DNA of 64,000 bases from Sesamum alatum (Eukaryota > Streptophyta > Magnoliopsida > Lamiales > Pedaliaceae), in assembly GCA_034509735.1 (NCBI GenBank), contig JACGWO010000011.1, forward strand, positions 26,954,979-27,018,978. The letters run 5' to 3'. A program made the position numbers and the translations under genes. A model generated the notes under the pieces. The model made no database searches. It was not told the DNA's origin and saw only the letters and a list, made by a program, of their open reading frames with translations. How positions within the stretch are numbered: position 1 is the stretch's first letter; every line of letters starts with the position of its first letter. Below are positions 1 through 13,648 of this stretch, one piece after another.

Positions 1-3036
<3,036 letters not shown>

Positions 3037-3566
3037 GGACGAGAAAAGCAGCCGCTGAAATGCATCATGTGATAATGGTATGCATGAAGAGCAAGTCCAG
3101 CCACGGAATATTGTCATTCTGGTATGCATATTTGAGTTGGGATGAACGATACACATTTTGTGTTGATGGATTTGAGGTTGTAGAGCACAAGGGCTAATTA
3201 TTCCAAAATCTTGGATTGGATTATGGTCCTATGTTAATGTATCTATAAGTAGTTGAAAAAAAAAAACACATGTTTTCCCTACATATCTTGAATTTTCAAA
3301 ATTTAATGAATATCGGTCGTATATTTGAGGATGAAATGTTTAAGTACGCGTATTATATTTTATATTTATATGATATTTTGGCTGATAATAATTCACTTTA
3401 GCAAATATTTATAGTATTCGTTTGAAACTGCAACAACGTTAAAATTAATTATAAAGTATCAATTGAATACTACAGATAAAAGACAACATTGTATAATTAA
3501 AAGCATAATTTAAAAATAAATACAGTACAAGCAGTATTAATATAAAATCAATACAAGTTATGCTTT
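3037..3566. other. NRPB1 3' UTR and flank
   Basis: The 3' UTR and downstream flank of NRPB1, becoming very AT-rich after about 3240, where there is an A-run. I see no coding signal. The poly(A) site cannot be placed confidently, since no clean AATAAA stands close behind the stop. The first Gypsy LTR begins at about 3567. Confidence 0.6.
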
Positions 3567-4077
3567 TGTTCCTGGAATCACGATTTTGGGAGAAATGTGC
3601 TTTTAAGCGCGAACTCTTTGATGGGAAAGGACAACCAGAACTGTGCGATTGGATCTCCACATCAGATCAAAAAAGAGGGCTCGGAGTTGGAGAGAAATGA
3701 CACAGTTGCTGTGAAGTTAGGGTAGATGGCTGAAAGTGGGAATTGCTTGAAAGCGACACCGTTTCTGAAGCAAACGAGAAGTGGGAGATGGGACATGTGG
3801 ATAACCACGGATTGGGTTTGAGTCGTAGCCACCCTAGCGCTCTCATTGGCACAACAAAATCTACAGGGCACGAACCAATAGGAGAGCTAGGGCAAGAAGT
3901 GGTGAAATACATAGTCATATATTTTATTTTTCTTGTAGTCAAAAGTTGGGTAGAAAAGAAACAGAGCGGTGGTCGTTGGGTTTTTTCCTTATTAATAGAA
4001 AACCTATCAAGTTCTGAATTTTCTCTCTTTCTTCTCTATCTCACTTCCTTTCTTTTGAAATTATCAAAATCATTACA
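3567..4077 (+). repeat. 5' LTR of Gypsy element 1
   Basis: Left long terminal repeat. It matches 11480-11962 over most of its length with scattered substitutions and small indels. It ends in CATTACA, followed by a Met-tRNA-like primer site. The left edge (TG at 3567) is uncertain by several bases because the first ~20 bases differ from the right LTR. Confidence 0.75.
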
Positions 4078-4229
4078 TTTGGCATCAGGGCAGGTGATCC
4101 TTGAACATAACCTATTAAAATTAGCTTATGGTACTAGATTAAAAGAGCCTCAAGAAGCTCAAAGGAAGAGTGATATTTTGTTGATGAAGAAAAGAGCTTT
4201 AAGGTAAACTGGAGAAGAACAAACCTACG

Positions 4230-4959
4230 ACAGGCTAAGATTAGATTATGGATGTGCAAGAGGTGTTGCATGGGAACCCTGAAGACCAGAAGGTCCCCTT
4301 GGCACATGTACATCTGGAAGGTACGACAAAGTTATGGTACCAATGTTACATTGAAAAGAAGGGTGATGTCTCGAAGTGAACTGGTGCTGGCTGTTTTAGA
4401 GAGATTTGAGGACATTGCTTGTGAGAGTGGTTTATGAATTCAACAAACTACAACAAGAACCAGTTAATGCTTATTTGGAGAGATTTGAAGAATTGAGACA
4501 AATGCACATTTTTAACAAAACTCTGGATGGGAGGTTTTTCACGATGGAGTTTATCAGTATTGAAAAAATAGACAAAAGGAGCCGTTGCAACAATGAAAAA
4601 TACTAACTTCAACCAAGATACCATGCTAGCAAGAAAACAAAAGATAATAGTCAAATGATATCTTTAAGAAATCCACAACACACCAAAAAATAATCCACCA
4701 AAAACCCTATACAGATCCCAAAATACCAACTCTTACCTACAATCCAAAAACCAACCAACAAAACTTACCTTTAAACCTAGCATGACAAACAACAACTTAG
4801 AAGGCTTCTTACTAAAGCTGAAATGATGGCCAGAAAAGAAAGAGTACGTGCTACAACTGTGTGATCTTTCTACCAGGCCTCAAATGCAAGGTGAGGTGTG
4901 TATGCACGTTAATGAGTGAGGAAGACGTGGAAGCTTATGAAAAAGATGACAAATTGATG
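4230..4959 (+). pseudogene. Gypsy gag remnant
   Basis: Degenerate gag of Gypsy element 1. Reading across a frameshift near 4410-4440 gives the retrotransposon gag signature: LVLAVLERFEDIACE in one frame, then EFNKLQQEPVNAYLERFEEL in another. The second half (4620-4950) keeps basic, Lys/Arg-rich coding traces, ending in an acidic EEDVEAYEKDD stretch that is cut by the Mutator-like insertion at 4960. It is not translatable as one protein. Confidence 0.75.
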
Positions 4960-5755
4960 GGGTAAAATGCAAAAGAATCCAACTTAAAAAAACCCTCTGT
5001 GATATGAAAATAAGCTAAACACTCCTTTGTATTTTCTGAAATGTTGCACGCTCGTCCCTATCCGTTAAATAACTCTAACAACGTTAACTTTTTTAGTGAT
5101 TGACAATTATGCCCTTAATTCTCATAACCGTTTGATCCGTGTTATACGAATAACAACCGTTGAATGTGATTAACTATTTACAACCATTGGATTTTAACTT
5201 TTAAAGAATCAATGGTCCAAATTCTAAGCTTTTTAAATTTAAGTATTATGTTTAGATTTATTGAATAAATAATGATGAACAATAACAATCATTGGATTAT
5301 AAATTCCTTAGGATCAAAGGTCCACATTAAAATACTTTGAATTTATATTTTTATACTATATAAATTTATAAAAAATAATTGATATATATTTATACATAAA
5401 ATAAAAATAGTAAATATATAATATATCCTATATAATAGTAAATATAATATATATATATAGATATAAACGGACGCGGTGCCAGTCGTCTCGCCACCGCAGT
5501 TGCATTTGGACGGAAGCAATGGTCGTCGTGCAGTGTTGACGACGTCACATAGAGAAGTAGAAGAGGGCGATGACGATGTTGCCAACAGGTCAGGGCGACA
5601 CTCATCGGCCTAACTAGCGATTCCAGCGAAAATATTTCTTAAAGATAATATATTATTTGTAATAATTTCAAAACTAATAAATATTATTCAAAGTTCTATT
5701 TGAAATTCAAATATTTTATATATATATAAATATATTATTTTCGTAACTTTTTTTT

Positions 5756-6869
5756 GGCTATTTTCATTTTAGTCCCTATGTTTTAAAATAATTTTCAAAA
5801 TCATCAAATTTTTATTTTTATTTCAATTTCGTCCTTCCAGTGGAATTTCGGTCAAAAAAAAATAGTCTTTGTCAAAAACACCCCTAAAAGTTTTGGTAAA
5901 TATGCACAATTGCAAAAGTATCCATCTGTTTTCAAAATCAATTTCAATTTAGTCATTTATGACTGTTTGAAGGCCACTATTGATGGTTGGAATTTGGTGT
6001 TTTTCCAAGCATATTCCCTTATAAATATATGGTGCAATCAGAAACAAAATGCACAAACCAAGTTTAACAAAAAACAATAAAAATTCAGGAGAAAATTGCA
6101 TTTTTCATATCATATTTAGGTATGAAAATTTTAGGCACACTCCATATTTAATGCTTTATTAAATCTGTATTAAACGACTAAACTTGTAAACAATGAGCAA
6201 GAAATTGTAAATAACAAAACCTGAATTTGATGCAAAGACGAACAAAATCGGCATTGCCAAAATACATCAAAAAGTTATTTGTAAATACATAATAAAAACT
6301 TAAGATGAAAGTGTTTACACTATCTCAATACATCAAGAAGTTGACTCGCCAATGCAGAAGAATGAATCCTTGAATTTTCTTCACGCTCTTTGGTTTCTCT
6401 CTACTCCTGCATTGACATTAGGGGGCAGTTCTGTTTGCCAAGCTAGAGCCTTTTGATATCTTGTAAAAAGTCTTTTTATGACCTTTGTTCTGTACCACTC
6501 TATCAAATGAATGACTAGCCTCTGTCTCATTTTTCTGAAAAAGGTACTAAATGACTCTGTCATGTTGTTTGTAACATGATCCACCTTGATAGATACATCA
6601 AACCTATCTCTTGAGTCTCTTGACCATGCATTTGAGAAACGACGATTTGGGGCTTGTGATTTACTCTCCCACTTGCTGTAAAAACCCTTTTTACAGCCCT
6701 CGTTTTTTTATTTTATTTTTATAAATATAAGAAAAGTGCAAGAATACCTTTCACTTGAAGGAAAAATTGACCAGAAATCCACCGGAAGGATGAAATTGAA
6801 AAATTAAAATTAAAATTAGACGATTTTGAAAATTATTTTAAAACACATGGACTAAAATAAAAATAACCC
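5756..6869. mobile_element. Mutator-like element B with transposase remnant
   Basis: Inverted ends GGCTATTTTCATTTTAGTCC (5756) and the complement of GGGTTATTTTTATTTTAGTCC (ending 6869), continuing through TTTTAAAATAATTTTCAAAATC. The flanking 9-mers aactttttt and aacttttat (6870-6878) look like a slightly diverged target duplication. It contains a minus-strand transposase fragment. It sits wholly inside element A. Confidence 0.7.
6381..6690 (-). pseudogene. MULE (MURA-type) transposase fragment
   Basis: The minus-strand frame reads through RFSNAWSRDSRDRFDVSIK and then VDHVTNNMTESFSTFFRKMR, followed by LVIHLIEWYRTKVIKRLFTR. This matches the part of MULE transposases just after the catalytic core, where a conserved TNN-x-ESFN motif is followed by an Arg/Lys-rich helix (family knowledge). 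Only about 100 residues survive: there is no catalytic core and no SWIM zinc finger. An A-box-like promoter or start codon cannot be assigned. Confidence 0.7.
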
Positions 6870-6989
6870 AACTTTTATTTAAAAAATAATTTTATTTACT
6901 ATATATAGTTTATTAAAATATTTTGAAACTAAATAATTATATTAAATTAATAATATATTATTGTTATAAATAAATAATAATAAAAATTA

Positions 6990-7313
6990 GAGTTAAATAC
7001 AGTTACCATAAATAATAACTAGCCGTTGTGGCATGCCGTCCCAGCATTCATATAAAATAATAGTACATGTTTTAAAGTTATTGAATAGAAAAAACATATG
7101 TATATATATATAAATCATCACATTATATTTAAAAAGAAGAATGAAAGAAAGAAAATAAAAACTAACTTTAGGTGTATTATCTATAAAACCAAAAAATTGG
7201 TGTTGCGGTGTCATAAACTGTCACTTGTAAGTGAGAAATGTCTTTCCTTTATATATTAGTATAGATATTGTATGTGGGGTGGATACTTCAGGGGTAATAA
7301 CTGCATTTAACCC
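6990..7313. mobile_element. Mutator-type MITE interrupted by a Helitron
   Basis: The left end is GAGTTAAATACAGTTACC (6990); the right end is the complement of GGGTTAAATGCAGTTATTACC (ending 7313). Adjacent AAAAATTA copies on both sides (6982-6989 and 7314-7321) are a likely target duplication. The ends match those of the 62189-62983 element, so it is the same family. The middle is occupied by the Helitron at 7019-7265. Confidence 0.65.
7019..7265 (-). mobile_element. Short non-autonomous Helitron
   Basis: On the minus strand it starts with TCTATACTAATATATAAAG (from 7265) and ends in CTAG (at 7019), preceded by a hairpin with ATGC/GCAT arms around TGGGACG. It lies between A and T, as Helitrons do, with no target duplication. 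It is 247 bp long with no coding capacity. Confidence 0.75.
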
Positions 7314-7372
7314 AAAAATTATTTTATTTTTTAAGAAATTATAATAAAATTTAAATATATATAATTTATTAA

Positions 7373-7443
7373 GGGCAATCCGAGAATTGAACTCGGGACC
7401 TCTCGCACCCTAAGCGAGAATCATACCACTAGACCAAATGCCC
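7373..7443 (-). tRNA. tRNA-Pro (anticodon AGG)
   Basis: Read on the minus strand, this 71-base gene folds as a tRNA. The anticodon stem is CTCGC/GCGAG around TTAGGGT (anticodon AGG, proline). The T-arm is CCGAG/CTCGG around TTCAATT. An A-box TGGTCTAGTGG and a B-box-like GAGTTCAATTC are present. The acceptor stem has one T-T mismatch at pair 6-67, where nuclear plant tRNA-Pro genes normally have a pair. T-rich DNA downstream on the minus strand could serve as a Pol III terminator. The gene lies inside Mutator-like element A. It may be functional, or a slightly decayed copy. Confidence 0.85.
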
Positions 7444-7789
7444 AATTTGTATTTATTTTTATTTATTTATAGTCAAATTGCAATTGTTGATGTTAAATGA
7501 CATTTGTATTATTTATATCAGAAACAAGGGGCAACTTAGATATTTTCGCATGTCATAAGTGGCTGAAAAACACAAAAAAGTTTTAACACTGGCAGGTGTG
7601 CATGTGAAGCTCACTCTCTGTTAAAAATTGATGGATTGGTTTTTTGTTTTTGTTGAATTATATATATCACAAGGGAGTGTTTTTGCCTATTTCTTTAACA
7701 TAAAGGGTTTTTTTGCAATTTCGCAAAAACACAAGGGGAATTTTTGCATTTTACCCAAATCAATGAGCAAGTTGAAGAGGTAGAATTTG

Positions 7790-8445
7790 ATGGTACTGTT
7801 GGAAAATGGTGAATGATAAATTAAAGAATAAATCGTGACAAGTGATTGGTTACGATGTACGACGCATAACAAGCTCGTGACAACTTATGACAAGTGGATG
7901 ATGGTTGATAACGTCCAATCATCATCCGACCGTATCTGAATCAACCGAATGGGTGTGTCCTTTGATTGAAAGAATGTGTCCATTGGATGAAACCCTTTGG
8001 GTAAAACGATGTGTCCATTTGGTGAAATGGTATGTCCTTTGAATGAAATGAGCATCCATTCGGATGAAAGGTCATAACCTTTCAAAGGCATCTTTTTTTA
8101 CTAGACATGTCCGTTCGATACACCTTCCCAACACATTAGGCCTCCCATTTCATTTCATTATTGATTCAACTTATTCATAACATTTAAGCATAAAAACATT
8201 CTGCAAGTAGAGTTTAGCAAGAGAGTTTCAAAATATCGTTTGGTTTGTCGTTTCTCAAAGTTTGTCGTGCTGCTACTTTGAGATAAAAAGTTATTGCATC
8301 TTGGGAGACAAATTGTCGATTCCGTGAAGACTAGAGCGGGGCAATAATTTTCTTAAAGATAAAGAGTCTAACTCTTGTCTCGACTTTATAATACACAATT
8401 TTTCGAACTATCTATCTCATTCATTCCATATAGATACCACTATTT
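7790..8445. mobile_element. Probable solo LTR or other insertion
   Basis: Gag-like sequence stops near 7790 and protease-like sequence starts near 8450. The intervening ~650 bases resemble an LTR: promoter-like start, short internal TGTGTCC..GAATGAA repeats at 7940-8050, then a leader-like segment (GGGGCAATAATTTTC..). I could not find convincing TG..CA ends or a target duplication, so the class is inferred. Confidence 0.35.
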
Positions 8446-9026
8446 CTATTAAAGCAATATCTGGCAATGTTAGTAATAGCATGCTGAGGGTGAAGGGGTG
8501 GATGAACGGTAATTAGGAGATTTATATTTTGGTGGATAGTGGGAGTACCTACTATTTTGTTGATGAGAAAGTGATCAGGACTTTAGGTTGTAAAACTCAG
8601 CACACTACACCTATGATGGTAAGCAGGGGGAAATCAGAAACTTGGTTTAGCCTTATCAAAATTTAATCTTCTACTGGCGGTATAGCAAAAGATCAAACTA
8701 AATTTCGCGGTCTTTTACTAACCAATTTATCCATTCCCTGAAAAGTTAAAACCTATGTTTATATAAATTATAGTCATAAACTTTCTAGTCATTTTTTTAT
8801 AACTAAACTTGTTTATTTGTTCTGAGAGATTTGGATAAAATAATATTAAGCAAACATAAACATAAAAGTAACAAAAATTTTGGGAAGAATTATAATCTAG
8901 TGTTGAAAAATCACAATATGGAGATTTTTTGCACAGAAGAAATTGTGAAATTTATTTTCCTTGTACAACATTTCCTCACGTGACTCACAGTGTGAGGAAG
9001 AAGACTTGCTCGGCAAAATACTTGAT

Positions 9027-9146
9027 CTTTCCTTGTATAACAACCTTGGATTTTTTATTTTCCTTGTATAGAAGTCTTGGGCTTTTTTATTTTCCTTGTA
9101 CAATAGCTTTGGGCTTTTTTATTATCCTTGTACAACAGCATTGACC

Positions 9147-9150
<4 letters not shown>
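9027..9150 (+). repeat. Tandem repeat, ~38-bp unit
   Basis: About three to four imperfect copies of a unit with a TTCCTTGTA core followed by TAGCTTTGGGC-like sequence, inside the hAT element. Confidence 0.7.

Positions 9151-9221
<71 letters not shown>
9151..9221 (+). repeat. (ATT)n microsatellite
   Basis: About 24 uninterrupted ATT units. Confidence 0.95.
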
Positions 9222-9374
9222 GTTTGCTATAGTTAATGGGTTATGAGTCTACAAGAGTTAATGGGCTAACAAAAAAAAAAGAAAGTTGAAGTTTGGCTAA
9301 ACCCTTTCAAATAGCCCGTTTTACATATATACATATAAAAATAATAATGAGAACACATGCCAAAGGCTGGCCCA

Positions 9375-9418
9375 AAGCCAAGCCCTGTCGGCCACATAGG
9401 CTCGACAGGGCTTGGCTT
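9375..9418. repeat. Perfect 16-bp hairpin
   Basis: Arms 9375-9390 (AAGCCAAGCCCTGTCG) and 9403-9418 are exact reverse complements around a 12-base loop. It lies just inside the right end of the hAT element. Confidence 0.9.
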
Positions 9419-9560
9419 CGCCCCTGATGGTAAGTGTAGCTTATGGGAGTAAATTGTGAGTAGAACTTTTTGTCCTGAATTTTCTTGGGAGTCCAATGCC
9501 ACAAATTCACTCATCCTTTGAGAGTCCTGAAGTTGGGTGTGTGTGATTTTGTATTAGGTT

Positions 9561-10960
9561 GTGATTGGTTAAGGACAATAGCCCAGTTGAGTTAGACTTT
9601 CACCAAATGAAAATCCATGTAACTAAGGAAGGGATAAGGGTGATTATAAGGGCCTTACCTAATAAAGATAAACTTAAAGGATGTCATAACCAAGTCAAAG
9701 AACAAGCTTTCCAAAATGGGTGCCTATGGCTTGTCTGGACAACTTTACATAGTCAATATAGAGGTGAACTAAGGAGGGAAAGATCCCCAACTAATTGAGT
9801 TGCTGCAGCACTTTGATGATGTATGCCCAGTATCCAAGGGTTTTCAACCTGATAGAGGATTGAACACATCATTAAATTACCACCAGATATAGTGCCTAAG
9901 AAGCAACATCCATACAAATATGCATATGGGCATGAACTTGAAATTAAAAATATTGTAAGGGAGATGTTGGGCAGTTGGATTATTAGAGCTAGCCAGGGCT
10001 CTTTTGCTTCACCTATTCTACTTATGAAGAAGAAAGATAGAGGTTAGAGATTGTGTGTAGACTACAGGTACCTCAACAAACTCACCATTAAACATAATTT
10101 TCCTATTCCTCTCATAGATGAACTATGTGATGAGTTGCATAGGTCCAAATACTTTCAAAAATAGACTTGAGGTTTGGATACTTTCAGATAAGAATGGAGA
10201 AGGAGGATATACCTAAAACTAGCTTTGTTACTCACAGTGACCATTATGAGCTTTTTGTTATGCCTTTTGGATTGTGGAATTCACCTTCCACCGTCCAAGC
10301 TTAATGAATCAAGTTTTTGAGCCCTACCTTAGAAATTTTATATTGATTTTTTTTCTTTTTATGATATTCTGATATGTAGCAAGAATGGGGGGATACATCA
10401 ACATCTGAAAATTATGTTGAAACTTTTGGGGAAACACAAGTCAATGCTAAATTTAGTAAGTGTTCCTTTTCACAATTTCAATTTGACTACTTAGATCATA
10501 TCATTTCTCAGCATTGGGGTAGCAACAGACCCCTAAAAAGATAGAGTGAAAGAAGAACTGACTGACCTATCCTCACTTTAGGTTAGGCCTTGAGAGGGTT
10601 CCTAGGCCTCACTAGTTATTACAGGAAAATTATCAAAAATTATGGTCTGATAAGTAGATTGCTCACCAATCTGCTTAAGAAGGTTGGGTTTGTATCGAAT
10701 GAGGAGGCTGAGGATGCTTTCAAGAAACTAAAAGAGGTGATGATCATTGCCCCAATTCTTGCCTTACAAAAATTTTCAAAACCCTTTGTGGTAGAAACAT
10801 ATGCTAGTGGAAAAGATATAGGAATTGTATTGATGCAAGAGTGGGGACCCATTGCCTATCTCAGCAGGGCCTTAGGGGTGAAAAACACTGGACTTTCCAC
10901 TTATGAAAAGGAGTTTCTTGCACTCCTACTAGTTGTCACCAAGTGGAAACACTTGTAAGA
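9561..10960 (+). pseudogene. Gypsy reverse transcriptase/RNase H remnant
   Basis: Broken pol of Gypsy element 1. From 9900, pieces in several frames match the Gypsy reverse transcriptase: the IIRASQGSFASPILLMKKKD region, then CVDYRYLNKLTIKHNFPIP. The catalytic YxDD region is destroyed. The frame 10590-10958 is open for 122 residues: RGFLGLTSYYRKIIKNYG (end of RT, connection), then a RNase H-like segment with GIVLMQEWGPIAYLSRAL and the STYEKEFLALLLVVTKWKHL motif. It is non-functional. Confidence 0.85.
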
Positions 10961-11479
10961 CCATTGTTTTATTATAAAAACTAATTAGGAAAGCCTTAAG
11001 CACATCTTAGATCAGAAAATGGATTCTATATCATACTAAAGGTGTATAACCAAACTCTTGGGACTTAGTTATGAATTGTTGTAAAAGAAAGAAAATGAGA
11101 ATATATTTGTAGATGCTCCCTCAATAGTGGAACATGATACTGGTGAGGCACAATCTTATGTTATTTATTCACAAATACCTTTATGGGTGTAGGAGTTAGA
11201 AAGCAGTTATGATGGAGATACCTTGTTTTAGGCTATTACACATGCCAAAACTATTAAACCATAGTCATACATTAATTACAACTATGATTCAGGAATATTT
11301 GTCTGGGTAACCATGGGAAGATTAGGGGGACAATTATCAAAACCATGTTGGAACGCCAAATCTTGATACAATGGTCTCACTATTCACTGGAGCAAACCAC
11401 TTGGGAAGATTACAAGATAATAGAGCTAGGCTTCTTGTTTGATCCTTGGGGACGAGAAGTTAAAAAATGAGGGGGGAAA
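10961..11479 (+). pseudogene. Gypsy integrase/chromodomain tail remnant
   Basis: Heavily deleted 3' part of pol. Around 11340-11465 it keeps a chromodomain-like end (QILIQWSHYSLEQTTWEDYK), which in this family binds chromatin at the insertion site. The integrase core between RNase H and this tail is mostly absent. The segment ends in the purine tract before the 3' LTR. Confidence 0.6.
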
Positions 11480-11962
11480 TGTCATGATCTTTCAGAGAAA
11501 TGCACTTTTAACATTAAATTTTTGGATGGGAAAGGGTAATCAGAACCATGCGATTGGATTTTCAGATCAAATAAAAAAACAGGGCTTGGAGCTGGGGAGA
11601 AACAACAACGTTGTAGTAAAATTAGGGCAAATGGCTGAGAGAACTGGGAGATCAAATGAATTGCTTGAAAGTGACACTGCTTCTAAAGCTAACAAGAACT
11701 GGGAGATGGGAAATGTGGATTGGGTCTGAGTTGTAGCCACCCTAGCACAAACTAATAAGAGAGTTAGGGCAAGAAATATGAAAATCCACATCAGCATAAC
11801 AAGATAGTTTATTTTTCTTGTTATCAAAAGCTAGGTAAAAAAGCAACATAATGGTGGTCGTTGGGTTTTTTCCTTATCAATTAAAATTTTATCAAGTTCT
11901 GATCTCTCGTCTCTTTTTTCTCTATCTCACCTAGTTTCTTCCAAAATTACCAAAATCATACA
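11480..11962 (+). repeat. 3' LTR of Gypsy element 1
   Basis: Starts TGTCATGATC directly after a GAGGGGGGAAA purine tract and aligns with 3567-4077. Its last bases are probably displaced to about 14950-14955 by the insertion of Gypsy element 2 (CGTAT/CGTAC repeats at 11963-11967 and 14949-14953). Confidence 0.75.
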
Positions 11963-12475
11963 CGTATTGATGTCGCTAAGAAGCGAGATCGACTGTATTT
12001 ATATCAAATGGAGGTAATTCAACACGGTTACACTAGAGTCGTTACAAGCGAGAACTCACCTCCCCTTAATAAGAGAATGATGAGGGTATTTATACTAGTG
12101 GAAAAATGTGTTAGGAATTAAATTTGGATCTCGAGCTTTTTTTCGCGCCAAGCCTGTCTTGGGATGTCCCGTGGGTTGTGGATCTACTCTTGAAACTTTA
12201 ATAGGCTCGAATCCGTCTCTAAAATACTTCTAACCCAGTTGTTGTCTAGTGTGTCAACTTTGAGTCGTATATAGCCCCCCAAGTTAAAGCTTTATTGTAG
12301 GACATCCAATAACTCAAGGTTGGGAATAATGTGATCGTGAGAGTGATTCGCAAGCCCATCCTCGTCCTTCAACAGGGAAGGAAGGCGAGCAACGTCACAC
12401 TCCCCACAGCCTTGCAAGTCGCCACAGGGACAAGGAGAGCCTAGCATGTCAGATGGTTGCGTTGTGTCGTGTGCA

Positions 12476-12975
12476 TGTTGAGTTGCATTATGTTGCATCA
12501 TGTTAAATTGTATTGCACTGCTTTGCATTGTGTCACATCTTGTTAAATTGTATCGCGACGCATCGCATTGCGTTGCATTTGTTAAATTTATGACGCGTAA
12601 TGTCGAATTGTATCGCGTTGCAACACAACATGTTGAATTTGCGACGCGTCATGTCGAATTGTATCGCAACGCAACCTGGTGAATTTATGACCCGTCATAT
12701 CAAATTGTATCGTGTTGCTATGGGTCATGTCGAATTGCATCGTGTCGCGATGCAACATGTTGAATTGCATTGTGTCGTGATGCAACATATTGAATTTGCG
12801 ACACGTCATGTCGAATTGTATTGCATCGCGACGCATCATGTTGAATTTGGGACACGTTATTCTATTGTGTTACGTTACATCATATCAAATTGCATTGCGT
12901 CGCAACGCAACATGCTGAATTTGCGACCCATCATGTCGAATTGCATCGCACAACACGTCATGTTGAATTTGTTTG
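12476..12975. repeat. Minisatellite with CATGTYGAATTGYATCGCRWCGC-type units
   Basis: Roughly 20 imperfect units of 25-30 bases built from 'gaatt(t)g', 'tcgcgacgca' and 'catgtcgaatt'. Pairs of units form ~50-base higher-order repeats. The 255-residue open frame across this block and the next is a consequence of repeat periodicity, not a gene. Confidence 0.9.
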
Positions 12976-12984
12976 ATCATCTTT

Positions 12985-13320
12985 TGGACGTCGCTTGGAA
13001 CTTCTTAGGAGTTCCTTTATTCGAGTATTCGGGGAACTTCGTAGGAGTTTCTTTGACTGTTTTTTTGGAGCGTCGCTTCGAACTTCTTAGGAGTTCCTTT
13101 AGTCGAATGTTACGGAAACTTCGTATTACCATATTTTTGCTCATCACTTGGGAACTTCTTAGGAGTTCCTTTAGTCAAATATTTCGGGAACTTCATAGGA
13201 GTTCCTTTTACCACATTTTTTTGTCGTCGCTTTGGAACTTAAGAGTTCTTATCAATTTTTTGAAACTTCGTAGGAGTTCCTTTGATCATTCTTTGGCCGT
13301 CGCTTTATATGCCCATAATT
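12985..13320. repeat. Second tandem array, ~80-bp units of two ~40-bp halves
   Basis: Units start TCGCTTGGAACTTCTTAGGA at 12991 and recur near 13073, 13144 and 13227. Each contains two GAACTTC(T/G)TAGGAGTTCCTTT halves, and the GAACTTC..GGAGTTC core is itself imperfectly palindromic. Confidence 0.85.
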
Positions 13321-13648
13321 CATGGGGGCCTTTGTGTTGTAGGCCTTTGTACGTCGCTCTTTTTTAAGATCCCTTGGTGGGAAATCATTTACTTGTAGGA
13401 GAACACAAAATATAAGTAGGAGATAAAAGAGATTTAGCGAAAATCAAGTCGTAATTTATTAATTCATCGAACTTTGGGAATCTTGCCATATTACATGATA
13501 CTTTACAGAAACTCTTCTAATAACTACTCCAAGTTTGAGGAACCTGTTTCCTCTCCAGCTTTTGTAGTTTTTAAGCAGTGTTTTGATTGCTCCTAAAACT
13601 TGAGGCCTTCCTACTTTGTTGTCTTAGGGTCAGGTTCCTGAGAGAGTT

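Larger units (their letters stand above)
4960..7756. mobile_element. Mutator-like element A, inserted in Gypsy gag
   Basis: Terminal inverted repeats begin GGGTAAAATGCAAAA at 4960 and end with its complement TTTTGCATTTTACCC at 7756; similarity continues inward for about 80 bases (ACACTCC..TTGTG). Flanking 9-base direct repeats aaattgatg (4951-4959) and aaatcaatg (7757-7765) differ at two positions, the length expected for Mutator-like insertions. Gag-like sequence resumes on the right (QVEEVEF). The interior holds a GC-rich island (about 5461-5625), a second Mutator-like element (5756-6869), a MITE with a Helitron inside it (6990-7313) and a tRNA-Pro gene (7373-7443). No complete transposase is present. 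Confidence 0.75.
8624..9426. mobile_element. hAT-type non-autonomous element
   Basis: Ends are CAGGGG (8624) and CCCCTG (9426), flanked by perfect 8-base duplications atggtaag (8616-8623 and 9427-9434). This is the signature of hAT insertions. It carries several tandem copies of a TTTTATTTTCCTTGTA-type unit (about 9027-9150), an (ATT)n microsatellite, and a 16-bp GC-rich hairpin near its right end. There is no transposase frame. It splits the Gypsy protease. Confidence 0.85.
8446..9560 (+). pseudogene. Gypsy protease remnant, split by a hAT element
   Basis: The frame at 8450-8620 gives the retropepsin active-site motif in LVDSGSTYYFVDEKVIRTLG, preceded by a conserved ISGN..MLRVKG stretch. 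After the hAT insertion the protease resumes at about 9427 and ends with VLGCDWLR near 9551-9575, the usual end of Gypsy protease domains. A stop codon and frameshifts interrupt it. Confidence 0.75.

Noticed and set aside
3743..4207. 154-residue frame at the start of Gypsy 1
   Set aside because: It lies mainly in the LTR and extends into the leader; the matching right LTR does not keep the frame and there is no domain.
12476..13320. Possible CRISPR-like array
   Set aside because: Repeats are directly adjacent and imperfect, with no unique spacers, in a plant nuclear context within a retroelement.
12600..13367. 255-residue open frame
   Set aside because: It runs across two tandem arrays and its peptide only mirrors the repeat units; no domain, no neighbouring exons.
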